From positions 1,736,001-1,800,000 of the forward strand of contig NZ_SGXG01000001.1 of assembly GCF_004216715.1 (NCBI RefSeq): a stretch of 64,000 nt of DNA, written 5' to 3'. Below, piece after piece: positions 8,924 to 18,538 of the stretch; positions within the stretch are counted from its first letter, which is position 1; every line of letters begins with the position of its first letter. Made by a program: the position numbers and the translations under genes. A model generated the notes under the pieces. The model ran no database searches and was not told the origin of the DNA. It worked only from the letters and a program-made list of their open reading frames with translations. This DNA is from Cecembia calidifontis. GTDB lineage: Bacteria > Bacteroidota > Bacteroidia > Cytophagales > Cyclobacteriaceae.

Positions 8924-10504
8924 TTAAAACTCCGAAGTAAAATGGAATTCAATCTCTGGATAGTTGTCCTGTACCATCTGTAACCAGGCTTTGGACTCGG
9001 CCATAAAGACAAGTTTCCCATCCTTGTCGCGGGCAATGTGACGGCTCTTGGAGCGCACAAACTCATCCAGTTGTTTCTTATCGTTACTGCTTATCCAGCA
9101 GGCTTTGTACAGGTTCATGGGTGCAAATTCTACGGAAGCATTGTATTCATGCTTGAGACGGAACTGGATCACCTCAAACTGCAGCTGTCCCACAGTGCCT
9201 ACCACTTTTCTGTTACCCATTTCATAAGTGAAATACTGGGCCACCCCTTCTTCCATCAGCTGTTTCAGCCCTTTTTCCAGCTGCTTGGTCTTCATGGCAT
9301 CTTTGTTGATGACTTCTTTGAAGATCTCGGGCGAGAAACTTGGGATGCCCTTGAAGGTCATGTTTTCCCCATCTGTCAGGGTATCCCCGATTTTCAGGTT
9401 GCCGGTATCATAAAGACCAACAATATCCCCTGGGAAGGCTTCATCCACGATTTCCCTGTCCTGTGCCATAAACTGGGTCACGTTGGAGAATCTCAAAGGC
9501 TTAGGGCCACGTACATGATTGTAGGGTTTGTTTCTTTCAAATTTACCTGAAACTATCCTTAAGAAGGCAATTCTGTTGCGGTGGTTAGGATCCATATTGG
9601 CATGGATCTTAAAGATAAAACCAGAAAATTTTGGCTCTTCCGGTTTCACTTCACGCTCCTCAGTAAACCTGCTTTTTGGTGAGGGAGCAATACGGATAAA
9701 GGTGTCCAACATTTCGTTGACCCCGAAATTATTGACTGCAGAGCCAAAAAACACAGGAGCCACTTTACCTTCCAGGTATTCCTGAACATCAAAATCAGGG
9801 TACACGCCTTCGATCAGTTCAACATCTTCTCTCAGTTGGTTCGCAGCACTTTCGCCTATGAGCTTATCTAATTGTCCATCATGAAGGTCCTCGATTACCA
9901 CCCTGTCATCACTGAGCTTGCGCTGACTGGGCGTAAAGAGATTGAGTTTCTTTTCGTACAGGTTATACACTCCCTTGAAGCCCTTGCCCATTCCTATAGG
10001 CCAAGATAGTGGTCGGACTTTGATATTGAGTTTTTCCTCCACCTCATCCAGCAGGTCATAAGGATCCCTGCCCTCACGGTCAAGCTTGTTGATAAAACAG
10101 ATCACAGGTGTATTGCGCATGCGGCAGACTTCCATCAGTTTTTCTGTCTGTATTTCCACCCCTTTTACGCAGTCGATGACCATGATAACCGAATCCACCG
10201 CTGTCAAGGTCCTGTAGGTATCCTCTGCAAAGTCCTGGTGACCCGGAGTATCCAAAAGGTTGATTTTTGTTCCCTTATATTCAAAACCCATCACGGAAGT
10301 GGCCACAGAGATACCTCTTTGCTTCTCTATTTCCATCCAGTCGGACTTTGTCGCGACGTCGATTTTGTTGGATTTCACAGCTCCCGCAGTCTGGATCGCA
10401 CCACCAAAAAGCAAGAGCTTCTCAGTCAAAGTGGTCTTACCGGCATCCGGGTGGGCAATGATCGCAAAGGTTTTGCGCTTTTTGATTTCTTCTGCTAAAC
10501 TCAT
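8924..10504 (-). CDS. prfC: Peptide chain release factor 3
   Basis: A translational GTPase of 526 residues, the normal size for RF3, which removes RF1/RF2 from the ribosome after termination. GTP-binding motifs are clear: AHPDAGKTTLTEKLL (P-loop), the switch region RGISVATSVM, DTPGHQDF (G3) and NKLDREGRDP (G4). Domain II and the RF3-specific C-terminal domain follow. It stands as a single gene with its own terminator. Confidence 0.96.
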   Translation of the reverse strand: MSLAEEIKKRKTFAIIAHPDAGKTTLTEKLLLFGGAIQTAGAVKSNKIDVATKSDWMEIEKQRGISVATSVMGFEYKGTKINLLDTPGHQDFAEDTYRTLTAVDSVIMVIDCVKGVEIQTEKLMEVCRMRNTPVICFINKLDREGRDPYDLLDEVEEKLNIKVRPLSWPIGMGKGFKGVYNLYEKKLNLFTPSQRKLSDDRVVIEDLHDGQLDKLIGESAANQLREDVELIEGVYPDFDVQEYLEGKVAPVFFGSAVNNFGVNEMLDTFIRIAPSPKSRFTEEREVKPEEPKFSGFIFKIHANMDPNHRNRIAFLRIVSGKFERNKPYNHVRGPKPLRFSNVTQFMAQDREIVDEAFPGDIVGLYDTGNLKIGDTLTDGENMTFKGIPSFSPEIFKEVINKDAMKTKQLEKGLKQLMEEGVAQYFTYEMGNRKVVGTVGQLQFEVIQFRLKHEYNASVEFAPMNLYKACWISSNDKKQLDEFVRSKSRHIARDKDGKLVFMAESKAWLQMVQDNYPEIEFHFTSEF

Positions 10505-10669
10505 TTAAACTCCTGATTCTCTATTTTTCAGCCTGCAAAGGTAAGGCTTATTCCTTTGGGATGGAAATAGGTGGAGTAAATACTTAAAAGCTTTAGCAAT
10601 AGTCAGATTGGTATAAGATGGCGGCTGATTGAAGCTTGTTTTATGAAAATTAATTGCTTCAAACTGATT

Positions 10670-11344
10670 TTAATGAAAGTCTTTGAATAGGTATTTGTAT
10701 TGTTTGGCCAGGGTCTTTTTCTTTAAAGGATGGATTTCTTCTCCTTCATATTTTTTGGCAAAAACCGCATGCCCTTGCTCTTTGTCAATTATGAATATAA
10801 AAATATTTGAAGCGTTAGAGACAGGAATAGGTGCATAATTTCCCAAAGTTGCCAAACCAATTCCTATAGATTTAAACATTTCCCCTGTCATATTTCCTCT
10901 TTTTCTGACAAATCCATCATGGTAGATCAGCATGCTGTATGGGGTATCTGTTTTACTCAACATACTGAATAGCGTAGGAGTCACCCTCAAATCCTCTAAT
11001 GGAGCATTTTTAGAAGCTTTATCGGCTAATTCCATCAGGCCTAAAGAATACAACTCCATATGTGGGATTTCCTCTAAAGGAAAAAAGTGTGCCTTTTCAA
11101 AGAGGTGTAATCTTTCTTTTATCAAGTCCGCATTTATCTGGGCGGAAATAGCCGAAGCAGAGTCATAATGAACCTGCCCCATTCCTTTTCCTACTACTTC
11201 AATCCGGGAGCTTGGGTAAAAAACAGTGATTTCCTTAATTTCATGTAAATCAATCAAATGAGCCTGTTTGTTGAATTTTTGAGCAACAGTAAACAAGGGT
11301 GTTCCTAAAATAAAAATTGTGAAAAATAATATTCTTGGCCCCAT
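10670..11344 (-). CDS. Exported protein of unknown function
   Basis: I do not recognise this family. The frame could start at 11467, but the ATG at 11344 gives a clean signal peptide (MGPRILFFTIFILGTPLFTV, cleavage after AQ), so a 224-residue secreted or periplasmic protein is more likely. The mature part is mixed alpha/beta without obvious catalytic motifs. One segment, YSMLIYHDGFVRKRGN, and a hydrophobic stretch near ASNIFIFIID stand out. It follows a sensor histidine kinase gene on the same strand at a distance of about 140 bases, which may or may not be meaningful. Confidence 0.6.
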   Translation of the reverse strand: MGPRILFFTIFILGTPLFTVAQKFNKQAHLIDLHEIKEITVFYPSSRIEVVGKGMGQVHYDSASAISAQINADLIKERLHLFEKAHFFPLEEIPHMELYSLGLMELADKASKNAPLEDLRVTPTLFSMLSKTDTPYSMLIYHDGFVRKRGNMTGEMFKSIGIGLATLGNYAPIPVSNASNIFIFIIDKEQGHAVFAKKYEGEEIHPLKKKTLAKQYKYLFKDFH

Positions 11345-11487
11345 TATTTTTGAGTTTGATGCAACAGACAATTTTAATAGTATACTCTTTTTTAAAAGAA
11401 AAGTTACGTTATCGGTTCCAGTTTTAATGCTTTGAAAATTCCAGTTAAGCATTATTAGGATAGCCAAGCTAAAATGAAAATTTAGAA

Positions 11488-12723
11488 CTATACTCTTTGC
11501 CCCACAAAGTCTTCCCTTTGGAATTTGCTGATGCCGTCCAAACTTCCCTGAAGGACAATGCGGAAAGTTGTTCCCTTTCCCAATTCGGATTGTTTGACAA
11601 AAATCTTTCCTTTATGATAACCTTCGATAATTCTTTTGGCAAGGGTCAATCCAAGCCCCCAACCCCTCTGTCGGGTAGTGAAGCCAGGATTAAAAACTTT
11701 TTTGTACATGCTTTTGTCCATTCCTTTCCCGGTATCGCTGATGTCCACAAAGACATACTTTTCACTTTCCTTAATGATATCTATGGAAATGGTCCCCTGG
11801 CCCTTCATGGCATCCACGGCATTTTTACAGATGTTTTCAATGACCCATTCAAAAAGCGGCCGGTTCATCATGGCTTCTATATGATTGGCATAGCCATTGA
11901 TTTTGATTTCCACTTTGGAGGAAATTCTAGGCCTTAAATAATTGATCGTGTCATCGATGACGGAGAAAACATTTTCAGGTTGGATGGATGGTTTGCTTCC
12001 GATGGAACTGAAGCGTTCTGTGACCATTCTTAACTTTACCACATCTTTATCCATTTCCTGGATGACTTCTTTATTTTCTTCCCAGACCGGAGAATTTTTT
12101 AAATAATCTATCCAGGCCATCAGGGAAGCGATAGGGGTTCCTAACTGATGGGCTGTTTCCTTGGTAAGGCCTGCCCATACCCGGTTTTGTTCTGCGACTT
12201 TGGATTGATTAAAAACAGCATAGGCCAAAATGCCAAAAAATAAAATCACAGAAAGCTGAACATAGGGGTAAAACCTCAAAGAAGTCAAAAGTTCCGAGTT
12301 TCTGTAATACACCAATGCTTCTTCAGTTGGTATGGGCTCATAAGCGGCTTTCATTTTGGCAAGCTCCTTTTGAAGAATTTTGGTTTTTTCTTCTTCGGTG
12401 CTTTTGTTTTTGAAGTTTATATTCCTGTAATCAATGGGGTTTTGATTGGCATCCACGACTATCACAGGGATGGAAGTGTTTTGCTGAATGATTTCCTGAT
12501 TGATGAATGTCAGATTGTCAGTGTACATGGCAGCATATTCCCAAGCTTTGGCCAAAAGTTCGATCTGCCTTTTTTCTCTTTCCTTGAGTTCATCGACGAG
12601 TTGATTGGTGTAAAAAATAGATCCAAAACTTATAATTATTGCACAAATCACTACCAACCATTTGATACGACCCTGGTTTTGGTATAAGTTCATTGTGGCA
12701 ATGTCCTGCAGTCTGTTTTTCAT
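11488..12723 (-). CDS. Orphan membrane sensor histidine kinase
   Basis: Inner-membrane histidine kinase of 411 residues. Two membrane segments (about 21-41 and 150-170) bracket a short periplasmic sensor of about 105 residues with no HAMP domain after it. The kinase core shows the H-box KETAHQLGTPIASLMAW, the N-box ENICKNAVDAM and ATP-lid motifs DISDTGKGMD and GWGLGLTLAKRI. No response regulator gene lies nearby, so its partner is encoded elsewhere. The TAHQLGTP version of the H-box is common in Bacteroidetes kinases. Confidence 0.9.
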   Translation of the reverse strand: MKNRLQDIATMNLYQNQGRIKWLVVICAIIISFGSIFYTNQLVDELKEREKRQIELLAKAWEYAAMYTDNLTFINQEIIQQNTSIPVIVVDANQNPIDYRNINFKNKSTEEEKTKILQKELAKMKAAYEPIPTEEALVYYRNSELLTSLRFYPYVQLSVILFFGILAYAVFNQSKVAEQNRVWAGLTKETAHQLGTPIASLMAWIDYLKNSPVWEENKEVIQEMDKDVVKLRMVTERFSSIGSKPSIQPENVFSVIDDTINYLRPRISSKVEIKINGYANHIEAMMNRPLFEWVIENICKNAVDAMKGQGTISIDIIKESEKYVFVDISDTGKGMDKSMYKKVFNPGFTTRQRGWGLGLTLAKRIIEGYHKGKIFVKQSELGKGTTFRIVLQGSLDGISKFQREDFVGQRV

Positions 12724-12866
12724 CGATTTTGGGGCTTGAACCTTTTAAGCTAATAGAAAACTCCTTTTATCCATAGATATTATCAATGTGGAATAATATC
12801 TTTTTCGGCTGCAATGGTCCTGTTTTTGCTTCTTTAAGATTGAAAACGAACATAAATAAAAATATT

Positions 12867-13337
12867 ATGAGCACAAACGAAATAGGATTGAAAATAAAAG
12901 ACAGCAAGATTTTGGTGGAAAAACTGAACAGCCTTTTGGCAAATTATGAAATTTACTATCAAAATCTGAGGAACTTTCATTGGAATGTGACCGGCCCCAA
13001 CTTCTTTGAACTGCATGCAAAGTTTGAAGAGTTGTATAACCAGGCCAATCTTGGCATAGATGAAGTAGCAGAAAGGATCCTTACCCTCGGCGCCAGGCCT
13101 TACTCTTCGTTTGAGGAATACATATCCCATGCCGCTATCAAAGAAGCGAAGCATGTGGATGATGCCAAAAAAATGGTCGAAATTGTTAGGGACAACCTCA
13201 ATATCTTATTGAAACTGGAAAGAGAAACCCTGGAAACTGCAGCCGAACAAGGGGATGAAGGTACCGTCACCTTGATCAGTGACTACATCAGTGCCAAGGA
13301 AAAAACAGTGTGGATGCTTTCGGCATACCTGAAATAA
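12867..13337 (+). CDS. dps: Dps-family ferritin-like DNA-protection protein
   Basis: A 156-residue Dps protein, which forms a 12-subunit shell that oxidises and stores iron and shields DNA during oxidative stress. The ferroxidase signature NFHWNVTGPNFFELHAKFEE and the helix IDEVAERILTLG carry the conserved His, Asp and Glu ligands. An upstream in-frame ATG at 12786 exists, but MSTNEIGLKIKD at 12867 matches the usual N-terminus and is preceded by AT-rich leader sequence. It is monocistronic and shares a terminator with convergent lipA. Confidence 0.9.
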   Translation: MSTNEIGLKIKDSKILVEKLNSLLANYEIYYQNLRNFHWNVTGPNFFELHAKFEELYNQANLGIDEVAERILTLGARPYSSFEEYISHAAIKEAKHVDDAKKMVEIVRDNLNILLKLERETLETAAEQGDEGTVTLISDYISAKEKTVWMLSAYLK

Positions 13338-13350
13338 AAAAAAGTGATTA

Positions 13351-13387
13351 AAAAAAAAGGATGGAGTCAAATCCATCCTTTTTTTTA
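13351..13387. terminator. Bidirectional terminator between dps and lipA
   Basis: The stem AAGGATGGA / TCCATCCTT with a GTCAAA loop is flanked by A residues on the left and T residues on the right, so it can act for both convergent genes. Confidence 0.85.
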
Positions 13388-14263
13388 TACGTTAACGTGT
13401 CTTTCTGCATGGTAGGAAGACCTGACCAAAGGCCCTGATTCCACATATTTCAAACCTCTCTTCAGTCCTTCTTCCCGATAATGGGCAAAAAGATCCGGAT
13501 GGATAAATTCAGCAACTTCAATATGCATTTTTGTAGGTTGTAAGTATTGTCCCAAGGTCAGGATGTCGCAACCGTGGGCGGCAAGATCATCCATGGCCTT
13601 ATAAACCTCCTCTTTGGTTTCTCCCAATCCTAGCATAATCCCTGTCTTGGTCCTTTTACCGTATTCTTTGGTCAGTTTGATCTGCTCAAGAGAACGGGAG
13701 TATTTAGCCTGAGGCCTTACCCTCCTATACAGCCTTTCCACTGTTTCCATGTTATGGGAGACTACCTCTTGGCCTGCGGAAATCATCCTGTACAATGCTT
13801 CCCAGTTTCCCTTTACATCTGGAATCAAAGTTTCAATGGTCGTTTCGGGAGAAAGCTGCTTGGTTAAGCTTACCGTTTGGTACCATATTTCAGCACCGCG
13901 GTCTTTCAGCTCATCCCTGTTGACAGAGGTAATGACCGCATGCTTTACACCCATCAGCTTGATCGCTTCAGCTACCCTTCGGGGTTCGTCTGTGTCATAC
14001 TCCGGCGGTCTTCCTGTGGCCACGGCACAGAATGAACAGGAGCGTGTACAGACATTTCCCAGAATCATGAAAGTGGCCGTTCCGGCACCCCAGCATTCGC
14101 CCATATTGGGACAATTGCCGCTTTCACAAATTGTATGGAGTTTATGTTCGTCTACTAGCTTTCTAACTTTCGCATATTCTTTACCCACAGGCAACTTAAC
14201 CCTTAACCAATCCGGTTTTTTCCTTTTGGTTGCCTCCTCGGATATCACAGGTAGTTCGATCAT
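13385..14263 (-). CDS. lipA: Lipoyl synthase (radical SAM)
   Basis: Radical-SAM enzyme of 292 residues that inserts two sulfurs into octanoyl groups on lipoyl domains. Both iron-sulfur clusters are visible: the auxiliary cluster ligands C46, C51 and C57 (CESGNCPNMGEC) and the SAM cluster CxxxCxxC at C72, C76 and C79 (CTRSCSFC). The C-terminal RSSYHAE supplies the conserved serine ligand. Length and order are standard. It is convergent with dps. Confidence 0.96.
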   Translation of the reverse strand: MIELPVISEEATKRKKPDWLRVKLPVGKEYAKVRKLVDEHKLHTICESGNCPNMGECWGAGTATFMILGNVCTRSCSFCAVATGRPPEYDTDEPRRVAEAIKLMGVKHAVITSVNRDELKDRGAEIWYQTVSLTKQLSPETTIETLIPDVKGNWEALYRMISAGQEVVSHNMETVERLYRRVRPQAKYSRSLEQIKLTKEYGKRTKTGIMLGLGETKEEVYKAMDDLAAHGCDILTLGQYLQPTKMHIEVAEFIHPDLFAHYREEGLKRGLKYVESGPLVRSSYHAERHVNV

Positions 14264-14317
14264 TATTTTAAAATTTTTCTGTTGCGAAATTACTTCCTTG
14301 CTCCCAATAAACCCAAT

Positions 14318-15052
14318 CTATTTTCTGAAACCATAATAAAAGGTGAAATAGACAGACTGAAATAACTGTCTGTTTTCCACGGTGGGCATTAAGGGAATTT
14401 CTTTGGTAAAACCTTCAAATTGGTAACCAAGTTCCAAGCCTGTGACATTTGACCTGAATACACCGAATTCAAAATATACAGCTGCTTTAGCATTGGCACC
14501 GATAGCAAGTTCAGATCTTCCAATTCCCTCAAAAATTCTGCCCGGACCAAGAATATTCAGAAGACTCTGATGCACTTCTGGATTGTACTGTTCCCTGACA
14601 GTTTCCAAGCGGCTAACCTGATATTCTATGATGTAAGGCGCAATCAAACCTAAGGATGGACCTACTGCCCCCAATACTGAAACTTGGACTCCTTGTTGAG
14701 GGGCTTTTTTGAACAGGATCAATTCCCTGCCATAATAAGGACGGATAGAATAAAGATAATTCGATTTGCCAAAAATAAATGAATTGCCCAGAACCGTATT
14801 GTACCGGACTTCCTTTGGATTTTTGACATTGACAAGGTCCAATCCGAAAAACTGGAACGAAGCATCGTCTATCCTCATGCCGTATTTGAATGAAAAACCT
14901 CCGATCAGTCCTCCATTTGTATTCTTATTAATGCCAAACAATACTTCGGTATCGTAATCATAATCCCCTACATCATCTCTTTGGGCATTCGCCGAAAAGA
15001 TAAAAAGGACAAAAAAAACTATCAGTATATATTTTAGGCTTCTCATTTTCAA
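14318..15052 (-). CDS. Probable outer-membrane beta-barrel protein
   Basis: Protein of 244 residues with a signal peptide (MKMRSLKYILIVFFVLFIFS, cleaved after NAQ). The mature part is rich in alternating aromatic and glycine residues and ends in an aromatic strand (YFTFYYGFRK), as outer-membrane barrels do. I cannot assign it to a named transporter family; the size suits an 8- to 10-stranded barrel. It is transcribed in the same direction as lipA, 54 bases upstream of it, but a functional link is not evident. Confidence 0.7.
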   Translation of the reverse strand: MKMRSLKYILIVFFVLFIFSANAQRDDVGDYDYDTEVLFGINKNTNGGLIGGFSFKYGMRIDDASFQFFGLDLVNVKNPKEVRYNTVLGNSFIFGKSNYLYSIRPYYGRELILFKKAPQQGVQVSVLGAVGPSLGLIAPYIIEYQVSRLETVREQYNPEVHQSLLNILGPGRIFEGIGRSELAIGANAKAAVYFEFGVFRSNVTGLELGYQFEGFTKEIPLMPTVENRQLFQSVYFTFYYGFRK

Positions 15053-15117
15053 TTGCTCAGAAAATTAACGCTAATTTCGTCTCTAAGTTACTAAACCAAA
15101 ATTAAAAGTAAGAGTTT

Positions 15118-15522
15118 ATGCCAACTATTAAAAGTTCCTACGAGGGAAATCTCCGAACCAAAATGGTCCATTTGCAATCGGGAAATGAGGTCATCACAGA
15201 TGCTCCTTTGGACAATAACGGTAAAGGTGAAGCCTTTTCACCTACGGATTTGGTTGCAGCCGCACTGGGTAGCTGTATGGTGACCATTATGGGTATTGTT
15301 GCCAATAGAGATGGAATAGACCTGCAAGGCTTATCCTGGGAGATTACAAAAATCATGCAGTCCGATCCCAGAAAAATCGCAGAAGTAATTGTGACTTTTC
15401 ATTGGGAAAATCCTCAGGGAACTCCATCCTTTCATCAGAAATTAAAAAATGCAGCCAGGACCTGTCCCGTGGCTTTGAGTCTTCATCCGGACATCAAGCA
15501 GACTGTAATGTTTAATTTCTAA
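15118..15522 (+). CDS. OsmC-family peroxide-reducing protein
   Basis: A 134-residue OsmC-like protein. The two redox cysteines of the family are present: C53 in LGSCMVTIMG and C116 in AARTCPVALSL. Such proteins reduce organic hydroperoxides as dimers in the cytoplasm. It is divergent from the barrel gene and precedes the ECF sigma operon on the same strand, with an 80-base gap that makes co-transcription possible. Confidence 0.9.
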   Translation: MPTIKSSYEGNLRTKMVHLQSGNEVITDAPLDNNGKGEAFSPTDLVAAALGSCMVTIMGIVANRDGIDLQGLSWEITKIMQSDPRKIAEVIVTFHWENPQGTPSFHQKLKNAARTCPVALSLHPDIKQTVMFNF

Positions 15523-15601
15523 AATTTTTCTCTGACCAATGTAGCGTTAATCCTTTGGATGACGTCTTTGTTGTATATGGCGCACCTTTAACAAGGCTCC
15601 T

Positions 15602-16150
15602 TTGGAACAACAACTTATTCAAAAAGCAAAAAATGGGGACCCAAAGTCTCTGGAAATGCTTTACAGGCATTTCTATGGTTATGCCATGAGTATTGCCTTG
15701 CGTTATTCCAATTCAAGGGATGAAGCCTGTGAAATCGTCAATGACAGTTTCATGAAGGTGTTCGATAAAATTGCCCAACATGAGGAGAACAGCTCCTTCA
15801 AAGCCTGGTTTAGAAGGATTCTTGTAAATACTTCGATTGATTATTACAGGAAAAATGTGAAGCACTATGCGGCTATGGATATCGAAAAAGCCGATGCTGA
15901 AAGTTACGAACCCGAGATCATCAGCCAGCTTTCCAAAGATGATATCCTTGACATGTTGAGAAGCTTGCCTGAAATGCTGCGCATGGTATTCAATATGTAT
16001 GAGATTGAAGGCTATGCGCACAATGAAATCGCAGAGCAGCTGGGGATTCCTGCAAGCACTTCTAGAACCTACCTGGCCAGAGCAAAACAAAAATTAAGAG
16101 AAAAAGTATTGGAAATCAATCAAATTAGGGATGAAGGAGCAGTTCGATAA
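15602..16150 (+). CDS. ECF-type RNA polymerase sigma factor
   Basis: Sigma-70 family factor of 182 residues. Region 2 (DEACEIVNDSFMKVFDKI) contacts the core and -10 element; region 4 (LPEMLRMVFNMYEIEGYAHN followed by SRTYLARAKQKLRE) reads the -35 element. No ATG is available between the upstream in-frame stop at 15560 and the conserved N-terminus, so the start is the TTG at 15602. The next gene starts inside its last codons, as in sigma/anti-sigma pairs. Confidence 0.9.
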   Translation: MEQQLIQKAKNGDPKSLEMLYRHFYGYAMSIALRYSNSRDEACEIVNDSFMKVFDKIAQHEENSSFKAWFRRILVNTSIDYYRKNVKHYAAMDIEKADAESYEPEIISQLSKDDILDMLRSLPEMLRMVFNMYEIEGYAHNEIAEQLGIPASTSRTYLARAKQKLREKVLEINQIRDEGAVR

Positions 16151-17444
16151 AAAACTGGCAGAGAAGATCAAGGCCTCCTTTGAACATCACGAGGAAACCT
16201 TTGATCCCAAGGAATGGGAAAAACTTTCTACTGCTTATTTCAAGCCCAAAAAAGGCTTGGCCAAAGCGCCTTGGTTAGTGTGGGCAGCATCCATGGTTGC
16301 TGTTTTAGGGCTTGGTTTGCTTTTCTTCAATCTCAACAAAAATTCGGAAATTTCTTCAAGCGATGAGCTTGCTACTACCAATGTTATTACACCTGAAAGT
16401 TCAGCAATACCCACACCATCTATTGAGCCTATTATAGAATCCGATACCGCCGAAAAGAAAGAGAAAGAAAAAATTTCGGAAGAAAAGTTTAACACTTTAA
16501 CTGGATCAGAACAGCGTACTTATTTGTATGACCTGATCACCAATATCCCTAAGGTTGAAAAAACTATAGCTTTGGAGCCAGCTAAAGAACCAATTATCAC
16601 CCAAAATGGAAAAGATCAAAAACCGGAAATATTGGAAGACAATATTCCCATAAAAAGTGAAGTAGTTAGTCCTTTTGTTGCCCAGTTAAAGGAACAGGAA
16701 GAGCAGGACGCTAAAGCCGCGATATCTGCCTGGCTTCAAGAAGGTAAAGAAACTGATGAAGAGAAAGAAAAACCTTATGCTGCTCCAGTGAAATTGGGTG
16801 TGGTGGTAGCACCTCAGGCAGTTGCCAATTCCAATCAATCCTTGAATTTGGGAGGAGGGTTGGCTTCCGAGTTTTCATTTTCCAAGAGACTCAAATTGGA
16901 TGTTGGGATGGTATATGCGAGTCAGAATCTGAATCCCAGCAACTCAAACTTCAACAGCTTGATGATGCAGTCTTCCGTTCAGGATGATGGCTCCAGGTTG
17001 TCAGCATTAAATACTAATGTGGTAAACGCTACAACAGAATTAAGATTTGGTCAATTGGAAATCCCGCTCAATCTGAAATATATGATTATGGACAAGAAAT
17101 CTGCCGGACTTTATGTTATTTCCGGTCTGTCCAATATGTTTTTCCTGAATCAAAGGACTGTTTCTACCTTCAGTGCTGTCAATATGAATACTGCAGGGCT
17201 CGCCATAGGGCAGCATTCGGTGCAGACCTTTACCCAAACCTTAAGACCCGAACCGGGATCTGACAGTGGTAATGTAGGGCAGTTGATTAATTTTGGATTT
17301 GGTTATGAGCATAGCCTGAACAATGGAACCTTTATCTCCGTAGAGCCTTTTTACAAGACCTCGTTGGGAGGCCAGACTTTTTTGGGGCAACAGCTTTCCA
17401 TTGGGGGATTGAACCTAAGAATGAACTTTCAACTGAAAAAATAG
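16131..17444 (+). CDS. Anti-sigma-like membrane protein with C-terminal beta-barrel domain
   Basis: Protein of 437 residues overlapping the sigma gene by 20 bases. The first 45 residues are cytoplasmic and charged (FDPKEWEKLS), the likely sigma-binding part. One membrane helix follows (about 46-66, WLVWAASMVAVLGLGLLFF), then a long Glu/Lys-rich periplasmic linker (to about 220). The C-terminal 200 residues look like an outer-membrane barrel (OMP_b-brl_2 style): strands such as LGGGLASEFSFSKRLKLDVG and a terminal LNLRMNFQLKK. It probably holds the sigma factor inactive and senses envelope state; this is inferred from position and topology. Confidence 0.75.
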   Translation: MKEQFDKKLAEKIKASFEHHEETFDPKEWEKLSTAYFKPKKGLAKAPWLVWAASMVAVLGLGLLFFNLNKNSEISSSDELATTNVITPESSAIPTPSIEPIIESDTAEKKEKEKISEEKFNTLTGSEQRTYLYDLITNIPKVEKTIALEPAKEPIITQNGKDQKPEILEDNIPIKSEVVSPFVAQLKEQEEQDAKAAISAWLQEGKETDEEKEKPYAAPVKLGVVVAPQAVANSNQSLNLGGGLASEFSFSKRLKLDVGMVYASQNLNPSNSNFNSLMMQSSVQDDGSRLSALNTNVVNATTELRFGQLEIPLNLKYMIMDKKSAGLYVISGLSNMFFLNQRTVSTFSAVNMNTAGLAIGQHSVQTFTQTLRPEPGSDSGNVGQLINFGFGYEHSLNNGTFISVEPFYKTSLGGQTFLGQQLSIGGLNLRMNFQLKK

Positions 17445-17456
17445 CGATAAAAATTT

Positions 17457-18413
17457 ATGTGGATGCGATTAAGCGTATTGATGCTCGGGGCAATTCTTGT
17501 GCTGAGCAGTTGTGTCAAGGATTTAGAATCTGATCTTGATAGAATCATCGAGAGGGATGACAGGCTGATTAAGGAATTTTTACAAAGGAATAATATTAAT
17601 GCCGTAGAAACCCCGCTCGGGTATTATTATGTGAGAGAAGTCAATGCGGCTACAGGAAATCAGATTGTGAATAACGATATCGTCGGCATTTACTATGAAA
17701 TAAGGACTCTTGATGGGCAATTGATTGAAAATTATTTTGATGAGGCCAAACCTCCCAGAATTTTTGCACATTCAGAAGGTGGCCTTGTCCCTAGGGCAAT
17801 AAATTTCGCAGCCGGATTGGCCAAAGAAGGGGAAACGTTAATGTTGTATGTTCCTTCCTATATGGCTTATCAGGATTATTTTTTCCAGCAATTGATACTT
17901 CCTCATTCTAATTTGCAGATAAGGGTAAAATATGCAAAAATCTACTCCGAAGCTGAAATTAAAGCTTTGGAAGACCTGGCCATACAGAATTATATTGCTG
18001 ATAATGCCATGGAAGGCTTTCAAAAAACACCGGAAGGCCTTTACCTCAAAATTGTTTCGGAAGGAAATACAACCGGATCGGTTACCGCTACAGGAAATAT
18101 TATTGGGTTTACTTATGGTTTGTTCCAAATGGGAGAAAGTCAGGCTTTGGCTGAAAACTCCAATTCCATGAATCCTATCCAGATTTCTTTGGGAAATGCT
18201 TCCAACCTACAATTTTTAAATCTGGCTTTTCGGGGCTTGAGGCTGAATGCTGAAATAGAAGTGTTTTCACCTTCCCATTTGGCTTTTGGGAAAACCACCC
18301 AAGTCATTCCTTTTCAGATCAGAAGGGATCTTTTCCAAAGAAATTTAATTCCCCAGGTTGCCAGGCCATTTGAGCCGGTTTACCTAAAGGCGAAGATTGT
18401 AGACATCAGGTGA
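17457..18413 (+). CDS. FKBP-type peptidyl-prolyl isomerase-like lipoprotein
   Basis: Lipoprotein of 318 residues with lipobox LVLSSC (Cys19). The mature region contains two FKBP-like units: one around residues 55-165 with GYYYVREV, NDIVGIYYEIRTLDGQLIEN and an AAGLAKEGETLMLYVPS motif, and a second, more diverged one around 190-315 with GLYLKIVSEGN. It would fold or monitor proteins in the periplasm. It follows the anti-sigma-barrel gene by 12 bases and ends at a terminator, so the three genes form one envelope-stress-like operon. Confidence 0.78.
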   Translation: MWMRLSVLMLGAILVLSSCVKDLESDLDRIIERDDRLIKEFLQRNNINAVETPLGYYYVREVNAATGNQIVNNDIVGIYYEIRTLDGQLIENYFDEAKPPRIFAHSEGGLVPRAINFAAGLAKEGETLMLYVPSYMAYQDYFFQQLILPHSNLQIRVKYAKIYSEAEIKALEDLAIQNYIADNAMEGFQKTPEGLYLKIVSEGNTTGSVTATGNIIGFTYGLFQMGESQALAENSNSMNPIQISLGNASNLQFLNLAFRGLRLNAEIEVFSPSHLAFGKTTQVIPFQIRRDLFQRNLIPQVARPFEPVYLKAKIVDIR

Positions 18414-18425
18414 TAATTTTTCCGG

Positions 18426-18463
18426 AAAAAAGCCTCTTCTGACTAACAGGGAGGCTTTTTTCT
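18426..18463 (+). terminator. Terminator of the sigma-factor operon
   Basis: An 11-base perfect stem (AAAAAAGCCTC / GAGGCTTTTTT) with a 14-base loop ends in T residues, 12 bases after the FKBP-lipoprotein stop. Confidence 0.85.
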
Positions 18464-18538
18464 TGGGGAGCGATTGATTTTTTTGTTTTCACATCAGGTT
18501 TTAAGCAAATTGCACAAGAATTAAACCCAAATTTTGCC

